From: Selaginella tamariscina
Taxonomy: Eukaryota; Streptophyta; Lycopodiopsida; Selaginellales; Selaginellaceae
NCBI GenBank assembly: GCA_003024785.1
Contig: PUQB01000128.1
Span: 1-64,000, forward strand
Reading direction: 5' to 3'
Length of the DNA stretch: 64,000 nucleotides
Shown: piece after piece, positions 33,989 to 46,275 of the stretch
How the letters are laid out: every line of letters begins with the position of its first letter
Numbering within the stretch: the first letter of the stretch is position 1
Translations under genes and position numbers: made by a program
Notes under the pieces: generated by a model
The model's database searches: none
Seen by the model: the letters and a program-made list of their open reading frames with translations, nothing else
Told to the model about the DNA's origin: nothing

Positions 33989-35628
33989 TGTCATAGTTTT
34001 TACTATGACTCGACTCTTTACTTTGGAGTTGATTATTGTTACCTACTGTACTATGTTGATGGACCTAGATGTTAGAAAACAAGTTCGCTTAATGCACTTG
34101 GGTATCTGGTGATGGTCCGGTCGGGTGTCATTAAGTATTTATAGGAAACTATAAGCGAAGCTAGAACTTACTTTTAAAAATCCATCCCCAATTTTGACGT
34201 CCCAGTTAGACTGATTGGTTAATGTAGATGAGTTCAGCGTGTTTATTAGGGTTAGGAACACCCTTAGGGTTGCCTTAACCCATGCCCTAAAACCCCCACC
34301 CCCTTTGGGTAGGGTTTTAGGGTTAGAGTTAGGCTAAGTTAAACACTCTCTCAATAACTTAATAAGGGGCTAGCTAATTTCATGCCAGCCCACTTACACA
34401 TTCAAGGGGGGGGGCCTCCGTCACATAAATAAAGTAGAGTATAAGTAGCAGCTCCTAGGTTCATGACTGAGTTCGTTGCTCTTTTACAGCTTGTGTCGTT
34501 AAGGGACAACCCTTTGTTGTGCCGCCCTAACTTCCAGATGATAAGGGTACGTCCACCTTCAGGTAGCACACCCTTAACGTTGGCGAATCCATACCTAGAA
34601 GGTCTTTTCGGAATGCACATTCTAAAGGTTAAGGTTGAGGCTTGTCTCCAGCCTCCTCCACGTCAAACTAGGTGTAGCACTAATGGCCAAAAAGGCACAT
34701 TTGTGTCCTTGTTCAACCGTGTGTGTGAAATCTTGTTTGACGGGTTCACATAACCCAATTCCTAAAGGTTCACTAAGGGGTTTTAGAGTTGGCATTTACG
34801 AGCCACGTTGTGGCACTTAGTGCAACTCTTGAGCCTAAGGGCTATGGCATGATAGCCTACATCGTGGAAGGCAGTGATGTGACACTGGGCTAGAAGTCAC
34901 ACGATACAACGCCTGAGGCACGCCCTTTTGGGTCGTCATGGTTATCGCGGGTTGGATATTCTAGTAAACATACATACTTGTGTTTGCACTAGAGTGCTAA
35001 CCTTGGGCATTCGCTCAAGGGAGGTTAGGTTCCGTAACTGGGTGTGCTTTGGCACACCTGGCTAGGGGTGTTCTCCTTAGGATCTAAGGTTGAATAATCT
35101 AAGCTCATTAGACACTTGCAAGGTCATGTACTTAGGGTTATCCAAACCTAGTCTTAGGGAGTTTGCTTAAGCAGAACATTTGTGTTCGCCTACGGCGCAC
35201 ACTCATGTTCTCACTAAGTATTAGCCCTAGGTCTAGGGTATGACTTGGCCACTCAAACCTTAAGGTTAGTCATGGTTCAAAGTACCTCTTGTCGCCCTAA
35301 AGGGTTGTTCTCCCAATGAGGGTGATTTCTCATGGGGTAAGTGACGATGCCTTAGCTCTGTCACGGGGGCATGTGTCAAACAATCTCCTTTGTGGGTTAG
35401 GCATGAGCCTGTCTAGGTTACTGGATAGAATCCTACTGGATATCCTCTAGGATTCGGGGGATGGTCATTCTAGGGGGCTTAAGGTAAGACTCTAAGTCTT
35501 CTATTTAACTAGGCATCTGAATCAGACTCTTAAAGCCATTTTGGAAGACTTAACGTTGCTCATATAGGAATTGACGCCGAAAGGCCACTTGGCTGCCACA
35601 TGTTAGCCCTCCGGGTTAAACTCTAACA
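33989..35628 (+). repeat. Long LTR-like dispersed repeat, copy 2
   Basis: Starts TGTCATAGTTTTTACT and ends CTCTAACA, about 1640 bp, collinear with 5627-7190. Its flanks are GTTTA before and ATTTA after, a possible imperfect 5-bp target duplication. It contains telomere-like words (TTAGGGTTAGG near 34245, TAGGGTTTTAGGGTTAGAG near 34311), a G run at 34406-34415, and many CCTTAGG/CCTAAGG words. It is likely a solo LTR of a low-copy gypsy-like family. No open reading frame of note. Confidence 0.6.
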
Positions 35629-35639
35629 ATTTAACATAT

Positions 35640-36946
35640 AATACTACTTATATTATTTTGTTAGGCACCAATACATACAATACTATAGACCCTCCTAAAC
35701 CAACTAACCACCCAAGCTGCCTCTAATCCCCACACACTACTCTCCCCATAAGCTTCTCCACACAAATTCTTTTAGAAATATTCTGACTTAGGCTCACTTT
35801 TCACTAGCGGGTTTAATTACCCTAAAATTAAATTTTAATAAGTTATTTATTCTATCAACAATTTGTTTTTCCATTTGTTAGTTATTTAAAATCTAACATC
35901 TATATGGCACCTACATAGCACCTATGTGGTAGCCAAATAACTAGGCCCAGTTATACAGCTACCATGTATAAAATAACGACATGTATATAATTTAACTTGC
36001 ATGGTTTTTTTTTTTTTTTCCTTTTAATCATTAAAATGGATCCAACATTTGTGGAAGTGCACGAGCCTGTGGAGACTTCTTCATGGTTACATATGACAAG
36101 GCACCACGACTTGTGGCGACTGCTAGTTGATCTCTCTACGCTTGTTACTAATAATTTGATGTGTAGGTATCTTTTTTTTTTTTTATGCATGAGATTTAAA
36201 AGAAGACATTAAGGAAAGATGTGGTAAGCCTCTCAATGCTGAAGAAGGGCTCAACAAACAAAGAAGAATCCTGGTGAGATACTCATGCATCATTGATCTC
36301 TGTGTTTTTATATTATAGAATACATAAATACATACATGCAACATATAGATATACTATGTAGTTATGCATGTATGTATTTATGTAACCCATATATATTCTG
36401 ATTACATCCATTTTTGCATTATGAAGAAGAAAGCATGAATAAGAATTATAAAAATATTTATATGTATGAGTGCTTGTAATTATGCATGTAATTTGTCTTG
36501 TTTTGTATAAATAACAGCTTTATCCAAGTAAAATGGTGGTATCATGATTGTTAGAAACTATATATGTGTATATTTATTATTGCTATTGCCAAGAGTGATC
36601 GTACAACATATCTATGCACCCACCCACACATGGAGAGAGAGAGTCATATTCTTATATTAAAGAGAGAAGCATACACTTAGTTTTATAGTTATCAATTTGG
36701 TATATTTAAGCAATTATTTAATTTTTACACACACACCTTACTAAATAATTTATTACAGAAGGGTATAAACATATTACTTCACTGTATTGGAAAGTTTAAC
36801 ATTGAGGGTTTCATTTATCAACTTATGTACTTTGGTATATTAAGCTCTCTTTAAATAAGAGCATCGGTCAAACAAAGTTTGCTTTGCAAGTCTCGATAGT
36901 ATGTGTTGTCTATATAACATTACACACACACCACACACAACACACA

Positions 36947-36977
<31 letters not shown>

Positions 36978-37924
36978 CATACATAACTATATATATGCAT
37001 ATATAAACACACATATATATGTATATGTGTGTGTTATTGATATGTTTTATGTATGCACATGCATTTGTTTGATATGTATACATAAGTTTTGAAAAACAAA
37101 GAATGCAGATATTATAAGAGTGTGAGAACATCCAACATATCTCAATTAAAGATACTTAGAAAAATATATAAGAGAATGTTAAATTTAACGGAAAAATTAT
37201 GATTTATATTTATAAGTCAAATATTTAATATACATAAAAATCACTGTACCGTTTGATATAATTAACATATACTTTATTTTATAAATATGAACATAATATA
37301 ACATTGACTTATTTATTGACAAAGGCTACTCATTAATATATTTATATTTTTATTTCTTTCATGATTTTTACAATAAATGATAATAAAGAAACTGCGTATC
37401 CAACACAAGATAGTTGCACACAATTCTTATATACACAATATTACAAACACATTGTTTAAATAATATATATTTGATTTATATCAATTATATATATATAATA
37501 TATACACACACACACATGAATCTTAATTTAATTATCCTACACTTTTATGTAGGTGTTATATAGCATGCCCCACACAACATGTGTGTGTATGTTTTATATA
37601 ATATATATATAAAAACAATATGCACACATATGAATATGAATAATTCTCTGTATAGCAAACATGATTATATAATACACATAGAATAATATGCATTGTTTCT
37701 ACTGTTGAATGTATTCATATCTTCAAGCCCAAAAACCCTTAATTAATTTTCATTAGTAATTTAATTTTTAAATCAATTAATCACTCTAATGTAAAATCAC
37801 GATGGTACTTATTATTAATGCTGTGGCATTTTATTAATTTATCAATGAGCATTAAACATATATTAATAGTTTGAAATGGGTGATCCATAAACCAAAAGAA
37901 TAGTACCGTTGAAAAATGAGCGGA
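35640..37924. other. Mostly AT-rich spacer with one odd segment
   Basis: 36030-36168 holds a 140-base stretch of normal composition between two long T runs (36004-36019 and 36171-36183), reading MDPTFVEVHEPVETSSWLH in one frame. It could be an exon fragment or part of a retroposed sequence; I cannot identify it. TA and CA tracts lie at 36945-36972 and 37486-37518. Nothing else is supported. Confidence 0.4.
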
Positions 37925-38710
37925 TCAACGAGACAAAGGAACAAGGATGTAATCACCAACACCGGTATCTATATCCGGCCTGTTGACAACAGTGAAGACA
38001 CCACGTCTTGGGTGGAAGAGGATCCATCTCTTGGGGCTGAAGCCAATGAGCAGCGCACTGTGGTGTATCGCTCCCAAGTCAAAATTGCTCCAATACTGCA
38101 AATGCACATCCGCATCATTGTCCAAATATGCCTCATCCCAATCCAAATGCACACACCGGAGGCTGGTCACTACAGGATGCTTGGAAACTAAGCTCTTGAT
38201 TAGCTGCTCATCCGGCTTAGTAATCCGGAGCACAGACTTACCATCCAACTCCAACACTTGGAACTTAGACCGAAACAAGCTCCGCAATCCTGCTTCCTCT
38301 TTCACCTCTGGCCACATACCCAGCTTGCTCATGGCGCTGGAACAGAGCTCCAAACACTCGCTAGTCAAGCAATCGGCGGAACAAGTTTCACCTTTCTTGC
38401 TGCTTGGCATTCCCTGCTGCCCCATGTAGCACGGCCCGCCGTCTACGTTGTTACTGATCGACTTGAGCGCTTGGAGGGCGCCGAAGCGCGGATCCACCTG
38501 CAGCTCCCTCTTTTGGGGGAAACAAATCACTCCAGTCCACAGTGTCCAGAGACTCCCTTGCCCTATTTCCTCGCTCACCTTGTACACTCGCTTGGCCCGT
38601 GAGTTGAGATCCTTGTTACAGCACCAATCGAAACCGTATGCCTTTGTGCTCGTTGGACGCAGATACCCTCCTCGACGCCCTGGCCGCAACCATGACAGCC
38701 CCCAAGCCAT
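37925..38710 (-). CDS. Unrecognised 261-residue protein
   Basis: A single open frame from ATG at 38710 to the stop at 37925, intact although most neighbours are frameshifted. The N-terminus MAWGLSWLRPGRRGGYLRP is basic with Trp and Arg and could be a mitochondrial or plastid presequence. A Cys-rich middle (CCNKD near 30; C-x-x-D-C-x-x-x-E-C-x-x-x-C near 118-128) is followed by a Leu/Asp-rich part (LDWDEAYLDNDADVHLQYW) and a C-terminal block with WILFHPRRGVFTVVNRP and VGDYILVPLSR that suggests a beta-rich fold. I do not recognise the family. Telomere-like CCCTAACCCTAACC lies about 20 bases upstream of the ATG. Confidence 0.7.
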   Translation of the reverse strand: MAWGLSWLRPGRRGGYLRPTSTKAYGFDWCCNKDLNSRAKRVYKVSEEIGQGSLWTLWTGVICFPQKRELQVDPRFGALQALKSISNNVDGGPCYMGQQGMPSSKKGETCSADCLTSECLELCSSAMSKLGMWPEVKEEAGLRSLFRSKFQVLELDGKSVLRITKPDEQLIKSLVSKHPVVTSLRCVHLDWDEAYLDNDADVHLQYWSNFDLGAIHHSALLIGFSPKRWILFHPRRGVFTVVNRPDIDTGVGDYILVPLSR

Positions 38711-38920
38711 GCCGCTAGCTGACTGAGTGCCCTAACCCTAACCATAGGTTTTATATAAAATTATGCATTTAAAATGCAGATTTCCCTGAAGTTAACACGA
38801 CACATTGCACACTAAATAATCTCTCTCTCACTCACTCACACACACACACGCACGCACGCACGCACGCACGCTATTCATATATGTCATTAACATATAAGAA
38901 ATATATTCTTATTAACCAGG
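38711..38920 (-). promoter_or_regulatory. Short promoter region with telo-box and microsatellites
   Basis: The 210 bases between the 261-residue ORF and the chitinase stop codon hold CCCTAACCCTAACC at 38731-38744, close to the ORF start, and a CA/CGCA tract at 38838-38871. It serves as the promoter of the ORF and the downstream flank of the chitinase. Confidence 0.45.
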
Positions 38921-39235
38921 CTAAGCACACCCAAGGTTTGAACCAGGTGACACTCCCAACTGAGAACAGAAGTCCCTATAATAGCTGATCCGATTCTTAG
39001 CCGCCTGTGTCTCACTTCCTTTACCACACTCCCCACCGTTGATAGCCCTTATGGTAGTTCCAAATCCACGGCCCGTAGTGATCGCACTGTGGCACTGAGA
39101 GTTCTGCATCCAAAACCACAGTGACGTCTTCCATGAGTCCGGTCCGTTCGTGGCAACCTGGTCCGGGTTTTGTAGTAGATTGAGCTTTAGTACTTTTGCA
39201 GCGGCATCATAATTGTAGTTCCTGTATATGTACCA

Positions 39236-39291
<56 letters not shown>

Positions 39292-39767
39292 CACACACGC
39301 ACACACACACACACACGCACACACTGAATGAACGTCTGTACCAGGTGAGCTGCAAAGGCCTCTTCCATAGTAAGCTTTTTGTCCTGCAGGGCAAGAAACT
39401 TTGCTGGTGTCACAATATACATTGTTCTTGTTGATCTCCCTGATATACTGCAGACCTACACAGATCCTCAACAACATATATATGTACATGTACAGAGAGA
39501 GAGAGATAAGAGAGAGAGATGTGCACATATCTCCTGCTTGACGTTGGCAAAGAATGCAGCCAGCTCCCTCTTTTGAACATCAAGGTTGGCAGTGTTCCCA
39601 AACTGTGGGTATGCCTGTGTTGCAGCTATGAAGTCACTGTACTTGTAAAATGCATTTCGAGTGGGGAAGAACTTGCTAAACAATGAAGCGGATACAATGC
39701 TGGAGGGAGATGCAAATGTAACTGCAAAGCTGCATAAGATGAGTACAATCACAAACATAGAAGCCAT
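38921..39767 (-). CDS. GH19 chitinase, secreted
   Basis: Three exons. Exon 1 starts at 39767 with a signal peptide (MASMFVIVLILCSFAVTFAS) and enters the GH19 fold: FPTRNAFYKYSDFIAATQAYPQFGN, then KRELAAFFANVKQE with the catalytic Glu. Exon 2 (to 39342) has YIREINKNNVYC and the substrate-site YYGRG-PLQLTW after restoring one C lost from a CC run near 39355. Exon 3 (39221-38921) has NYNYDAA, WKTSLWFWM, GRGFGTTIRAINGGEC and the end QLGVSPGSNLGC. An internal Met is preferred to the upstream one at 39791 because it gives a clean signal peptide. There is no N-terminal chitin-binding hevein domain, so it is class II-like. The family cleaves chitin and acts in defence. Confidence 0.9.
39225..39330. 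repeat. CT/CA microsatellites inside the chitinase intron
   Basis: A CTGT/CT tract (39238-39288) abuts a CA tract (39289-39325). They fill most of the 120-base intron between the LTW and NYNYDAA coding blocks. Confidence 0.9.
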
Positions 39768-40202
39768 GTTGGACACAACTACAACTTTCAAATTGACCTC
39801 TTTATATACATGTGCGTGCCACTTGCTAAGTGCTACAGTACGACTTCTATTTATTTATTTAATGTTTATTATGTGGGTTGAATGTTCAACACTCTTTATA
39901 ATGATAACCAAATGGGAAATTTTTGACATTTCAAAAGGGGCTAATTAAAAATATCTAATAGTTACCACCACTTAGAGAGAGTTCTCTCTCTATATTATTG
40001 CTCTTAGTATAGAAAGAGAGAGATGTATAAGACCAATTCAACATTGGAAAATGGCGCTATTTCAATAGATATAAACTTACATTATATTACACGTCAAACA
40101 CTCCTATATCACGTATACGTCACCTGCATACACATATACTACATCTGTAGTCCTGTGTATACAGTGTATACAATATATGTATGTATAAGCAAAGGCTTAC
40201 AC
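39768..40202. other. Chitinase promoter and ERO1 downstream region
   Basis: AT-rich. GA-type tracts lie at 39974-40022. A TATA-like TTTATATA stands at 39799-39807, about 35 bases upstream of the chitinase ATG on the minus strand, and fits a compact promoter. Confidence 0.4.
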
Positions 40203-40721
40203 TCAAATTCTGCCAGCTGTTTGTCTCACAAATCTCACAGACTCCGAAAGCCTTGCGAGAAGGTTAATCAAAGCAATCACTTCGTTCCTTTGCAGGCTCA
40301 CCTGTAAATTATGATAATCCAAAATTAATCATAATAATCTCACAGATATTTTCTTTTGATTGTAAAGTATATACCTGTGTATCATCAGAAACTAGAAGTT
40401 TTAAGGCTGTTCCAAGTCCTAGTATCTGAAGCTTTCCCCATAGCCGGCATCTCTCACACCCAACACAATCCATCAAAGCACTGCAAATGTAATAATATAT
40501 AGCAACATCATTATAAATAATCTACACACATTGTGTGTGTAATGTGAAACACACAAAGGCATTAGGCATTTCTGTGTCCATATGTAGATTATTTCATTAC
40601 TCAGTAGGCAAGATCGTATGTATGTTGTATATATGACATGTATACATTGTATTTTAGCTTTGTATGAATGCCATATAAAGCAATGTAACAACACTTCATA
40701 TAAGCATTGAGTAAAGTATTC

Positions 40722-40752
<31 letters not shown>

Positions 40753-41508
40753 ACCTGATATTCCAGAAATATTCTTGAATTTCCTTTATTAGTTTGGTAC
40801 CATCGGTCCTTTTCCACAGCTGTGCTTCATCAAATGGAACAGGACAGGCTTCCAACAGTTTCTCACTTGTCACGAGATTTCTATAAGAATTTCAATATTA
40901 AAATAAACTCTTATATTTATAATACTAACCTTATCAACGTTTGTGCTTGCTTGTCTTCCACTGGATTTCCAGTATCATAGTCCGCTTGCATCAGGAAAAT
41001 GGAAGCCTGAAATAATCGATTAATGTAATTTAGTATATATTACATAGACACATATAGCATGTACGTGTGTATGTAGAGATATGTATGCATACAAGCATTT
41101 TAACTGCTTACTTTGTTAATTGCACGAAGAACAAAGAGATACGTGAAGTATAGATTCTCTACTCTCTCTGGAAACTTAAGCACACGCTCGTATAGCATAG
41201 TGATGTTTGGCCCCCACTATAATAAAAGAAATACATCATGGTGTAATATGAAGTTAATATAATGTATGATTGATTATCATATTATTAATCATAATCATAT
41301 CATATTATATTATATGCTTACATGGTTGGCTGTCTCATTTAATAAGTATTCTGAAGCAATGTGAGAAGAGATAGAAGAATGCAAACCGGATATAAGCTTG
41401 TAAAGAACTCGCTTTCCTGTACAAGTGTCTTTTCCAGCGTCTATTAGTATAAACAAATCAATACATTAATGTCAAGCAATAACATCATAAATGAAAATCT
41501 CTGTTCTG

Positions 41509-41548
<40 letters not shown>

Positions 41549-42705
41549 CTTTGAAACAGTTCATTGTGTAAATCGTGTTCCATATACGATGAGCAGACTC
41601 TCCAACGTAGCCCGTATACCGTTCCGGATTCAACAGCAGATTTACATAAGTCTTTTCCTCTATTAATAAACAGAAAGAGAGTAATATATATATATATATA
41701 TATTATATATAATATATATATATATAATATATATATAGACAAATCGTGTAGACATTGTGCATACCTATAGACGCGCTAGAGACATATATGGTGCAATTAT
41801 GTATATATATACAAATGCACATATTTGGGGTGTCGTGTTTGTGTGTTACAATGTATTACCGTGTTTAATAAACTGTAGAATGATACAAGTGTAATGTACT
41901 GTAATACTAATGTGTATAGCGGCACACACACACACACAACACGTATGTGTATGAATTACCATTATCACTTTCGTTGTCATGAGTCCATGAATTATCAGCT
42001 TCAGTCCAGCCGTGGAACTTATCGGCCTCTAATCTCTTGTCAACGGCCGAGCTAGGCTTCCCTTCTTGACATTTTAGATCCGTGTAGGACAGGATTCTCC
42101 CTTTAAGTGACTCAGGGAACTCGTCCTCAGGACACTCACATACACTGCAATCGCGTAACATACACATCCCTTCATCCGGCCAAAATGGGCAGTCACAAAA
42201 CAACCTCACCTGCACAGTGCTGATTATTAAATATATACATATGTACTTGGACATTGTGTATATAATCGTGTGTAGTTGTTCATGCCTACCTGTTCAGTAC
42301 ATGCTCTATGCACACAAATGTACTAGCATTTATCTATTTAAGATATATCATACATACACACAAAAAAGTGTGTATCTAAATTGAACAATTACCATATAAG
42401 CTTTAGACGTACAGAGTTCAAGGCTCACTATATAGAACTACATATTGTGTGGGTGTGTGGAGAGAAAGAAAGAGAGACGTGTGCGTGTGTATATAGAATT
42501 ATTTATATGTTTATATACAAATGGGTTTGACTCAACTGGAAACATTTATCCTTTGTGTGTATGTGTGAGGTGTGTGTGGTGCACATCTATTGTACGTTAT
42601 GTATGCATAATAATCGCTACTTATAACAGTACAAACAAGAAAAAATCTGAAAAGAGAGCTTCATTTGCAATATATATAGTCTATAGTATCATGTTATGGA
42701 GACAC

Positions 42706-42736
<31 letters not shown>

Positions 42737-43012
42737 AGTATCTGAAAAATGCTGTTTGACAAGCTCCTGAAGGACAGATATGTCACATCGTCATTAATCG
42801 CATCAGCAGTAGCATAATCACACTCACAATCGCTAACAACCCACTGAAATTCTGCAATTTCGAACCTTGCAAAGGTGAAAACCGCCTGAAGAACGTGGAT
42901 TGAGCTCCAGACGCAAAAAACACGGCCAAAACTGCCACAAGATGCATGTCAGCAGGATCAAACAGCTGAGCGCCGGCCTGCTCCTGTTCTTCCCGCTCCA
43001 GGTCACTGCCAT
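40203..43012 (-). CDS. ERO1: Endoplasmic reticulum oxidoreductin ERO1
   Basis: FAD enzyme of the ER lumen that reoxidises protein disulfide isomerase. About nine exons. From the start at 43012 the N-terminus is hydrophobic ([13 protein letters not shown]), then [15 protein letters not shown]. Next are [25 protein letters not shown] (42155-42200, the shuttle cysteines), [23 protein letters not shown] (41620), [12 protein letters not shown] (41390), [18 protein letters not shown] (41130), [21 protein letters not shown] (40840), and the active-site block [16 protein letters not shown] (40450-40490). The last exon has [12 protein letters not shown] and a TGA at 40203. At least two one-base losses (near 42776 and 42790) break the second block. 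AAACCCTAAAAAAACCCTAAAA lies just upstream. Confidence 0.92.
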
Positions 43013-43050
43013 CGTTAAGAACCCTAAACCCTAAAAAAACCCTAAAACAG
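43013..43050 (-). promoter_or_regulatory. Double telo-box upstream of ERO1
   Basis: AACCCTAAACCCTAAAAAAACCC starts nine bases from the ERO1 ATG. Plant telo-boxes of this kind are common in leaders and promoters of genes active in dividing cells. Confidence 0.6.
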
Positions 43051-43244
43051 AGTCTCTGATTAATTCAAGAGAAATATAGATGTTTACATATTATATATGT
43101 GTGTGTGTGTGTGTGTTACTATTGCTATATTTGCATTTTGTTGAAATATAAATATATTCTTTAATACTATACTAATATAATTTCCTTTTTACAAAATGAA
43201 TTAACTCTATACATTTTAAGACAATAATATAAATGCAAACAGCA

Positions 43245-43447
43245 TTAATATAAATCCTTAATTTTATATATATATATATATAATATATATATACATTTCG
43301 CGTAAGAAAGGTCTTGACTGAATGTCGAGTAACGGAGGAACATCTAGAGCAGGCTCTTGCAATCCGACCGTCCTCGTGAATTCTCTCTATTAGCTTATCA
43401 ACGATGGAAAATTAGCCTGCATTATTATTAGTGTTATTCTTATTACG

Positions 43448-43494
<47 letters not shown>

Positions 43495-45579
43495 AGCGTT
43501 ATGTTTACATATTTCTCAAACTAAGCACATACTTATGTTTCAATCTCACACACGCACACACACACACACCTCGGGACGTATGTATCCACAACGACAAGGC
43601 GAAGCTCTTCATCGTAAAAATCTTCTGGAAACCCATGCAACAACCAAGGCTCCTGTGCAAAACAAACAAACATATATATATATATATTGTATGTCAATAA
43701 TATCAAATTAATGATGTGTGCGTGTGTGTGCCTGCTGTGTATACCACTGTCTCTCTGAGTTATCAAAGTAAGGATTCCAGCCAACGCTCATCACCATCTT
43801 GAATATTCCTTTATCGGAAAGAGCTGCCCAGCCTAAGTAAATCCCACACACCTGTTCCGCAAAGCTGTTTAGAGAATCTCCGTTGGTAGATTAGCTGCAA
43901 AACTTTATATTAGTCAATATTTATATACAATGTAGTATAATATATTACGAAATATAACACACACTCAACTATATTATACGTGTGTGTACATCTAACATGC
44001 AAAAACACTCTCTCTCTCTCTCTCTCAAGTAAGAAGCATATCACACACATGTTTTTATGCAACACATGAAGCATGTATGTATATTATCCATATTGGTCCT
44101 GTATAGTACATTGCTATACATACACAAGAACATAAACGCCCTTCTCTCTAAGCACCGAACTTACATTTCTACATACCAGTGGAATGCCAAGAACCTTGGA
44201 ACCGCGACCATATCCCTTAATCACAGGCCCAGAGATATACCAAGGTTCAATAGGCAAAGCATCTGCTACCCCTGTATACCCATTTACTTAGACACACACC
44301 ACACACACACACAGATTTCCATAGCTATGAATGATACAGCTTTGACTAGTTTAATGTATCAATATACAGCAGAAATATATCTGACTATTCACATCTCGTA
44401 ATGTACGAGAGAGAGAGCTTGTGCATGTTTGTTATATGATATTTATATGTACAAACATACACATGTTCACGTACATATGCAATTTGTGTATATATGTATA
44501 TGTATGTACTTACAGTCGTTAAAAGGAGGAAATTGTATATTTCTGGTTGGAAATCCAACAAGGAAGATTATAATTTGATCGGCTTCAGTATACATAGACC
44601 GTGCTTCCTTAGAAGGCAATGAAGGCACTCTACAACCTTCATTCCTGCTGACTTTCCTGCTTTCACACCCGTACTGCACAAGAAGAAAATTATTAACAAG
44701 AAGCTATAAAAATCTTTAATTAACAAACTATATATTATATATAACGTCTTACGGAGAGTCTTCAATTACTAACAGTGGCTCGAAGTTGCCCCAAGACGCT
44801 TTGCAGTCTCCAAGTATCTGAAATGAGGGGTGTGCGTGTGTGTGTGTGTGTGTGTGGTGAGAGAGAGAGAGAGAGAGTTACACTTGTGGAGATGGTTTAG
44901 CTTCCGTAACTTCATCCCCAGAAACACTGCAGCAAAAGCCCTCCTCCCCCTGTATGAGATGTGTATACATGCATACTTACACATACATATATGTGTAGCA
45001 TGTATGCGTGTCTATATGTGTATGTATCATACCTGGTTGTGACGAGAGTTTTCCTGTAAGATACTTCAAAGGAAGTTTGATGTCAATCCCAGTGGAATAC
45101 TGTTAGCTCTTAGGTGGCTTAACAATCGATTAGCACCAGGAAGAGGTTTTGCTTCTTCAAACCTGTGTACACATATTCATATGACACACACACACACACA
45201 CGTACTTAGTCCCAGCTAGAGCAACAGTCTGTGCTAGAAACTCCTCAGGAGTACATGGAAGTTCGTAATCTTCAACAATGGCAGCAGCAGCTTGAATTGG
45301 TTTCTTCCCCAAACGCTTCTCCAGGTTCCGCCCATCCCATTTCTTCCCATATTTGCTCCATAGCCACTCCTCACATATCTCATCCACAATCCTTTCTGTA
45401 TATACATCATGCATATATACACGCTGTGTATGTGCGTGTGTGTTATATAGGTACGCATATATGATACGACAATATATCTAGAGGGAGAAGAGAATTCATG
45501 GGATTTATGGGGAATTTCGGAACTCACCAGTGTCCAGCAATGTCCCGTCCAAATCCAGAATTACATGAGATATCGGCAT
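43245..45579 (-). CDS. FMN/FHY: Bifunctional FMN hydrolase / riboflavin kinase
   Basis: A plant two-domain enzyme: an N-terminal HAD phosphatase removes phosphate from FMN and a C-terminal kinase phosphorylates riboflavin. The start MPISHVILDLDGTLLDT (45579) holds the HAD nucleophile motif DxDGT. Next come KYGKKWDGRNLEKRLGKKP and VEDYELPCTPEEF (45230-45380), PGANRLLSHLRA (45140), SGDEVTEAKPSP (44900), LETAKRLG and VIEDSP (44760-44820), and GVKAGKSAGMKVVE (44640). The kinase has LPIEPWYISGPVIKGYGRGSKVLGIP (44190-44260), GWNPYFDN, EPWLLHGFPEDFYDEELRLVVV (43590-43650) and IERIHEDGR (43370). At least six one-base run losses are needed, all at G, C or T runs. The C-terminus past 43300 is uncertain. 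Confidence 0.92.
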
Positions 45580-46052
45580 GACGGAGCAAATGGTTCTACT
45601 TGATTGGAAAGCCCTTTTGTGTACAAGAAGCATCTTAACCCCATTGAGGTTAACATCAGCTTTGATATACACCGTTAGATTTCACCCTTAATACTAAATC
45701 AATAGGGAAATAATACAATTTAAAACAAGGTATAATATGTTGTAATGTGACTATATGTTATATATGCAACTAATTTTGAACACAAAATTAATAAGTAATA
45801 AATTATAAAATAGTTAGATTTCAAAATTTCACAAATATATATAAATTATCATTTTCTAATTATATTATCCAGCATAGTAATAACTAATTGAACGTTTTAT
45901 TAAACTTATCATACAAGATAAATTCGACTTTCATGGTGCACACGTTACAAAAACATTAACAAATAAGTTTGTTTTGCAAGTTAATGAATATAAATTTTAA
46001 CGTTCCCAGCTTAGTCATTAATTTTAAGACCGAATCGATTAAGTTAACTTAC
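45580..46052. other. Short AT-rich spacer between FMN/FHY and RRP40
   Basis: Contains the RRP40 3-prime flank, part of which (45780-45935) is copied in inverted orientation at 50205-50341. No gene is seen. Confidence 0.6.
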
Positions 46053-46206
46053 ACTATTTGGCTGCTTGCAAAAGCCTCTGTACCATTATATGTTGTTGGG
46101 CCGGGCTTAAACACTCCGAGTTAATAATCGCATTTGAGACTAAAACGGTCGTCGCAGGCGAATCAGATTTCACCTGTCCAAGTAAAACATATATATATAT
46201 ATATAT

Positions 46207-46275
<69 letters not shown>

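Noticed and set aside
37983..38429. Plus-strand frame of 148 residues, and neighbours to 38726
   Set aside because: They are antisense to the 261-residue ORF. The minus frame is longer, complete and has a promoter-like upstream region, though the direction is not proven.
38838..38871. CA/CGCA tract as a regulatory element
   Set aside because: It is one of many microsatellites in the window and has no feature that sets it apart.
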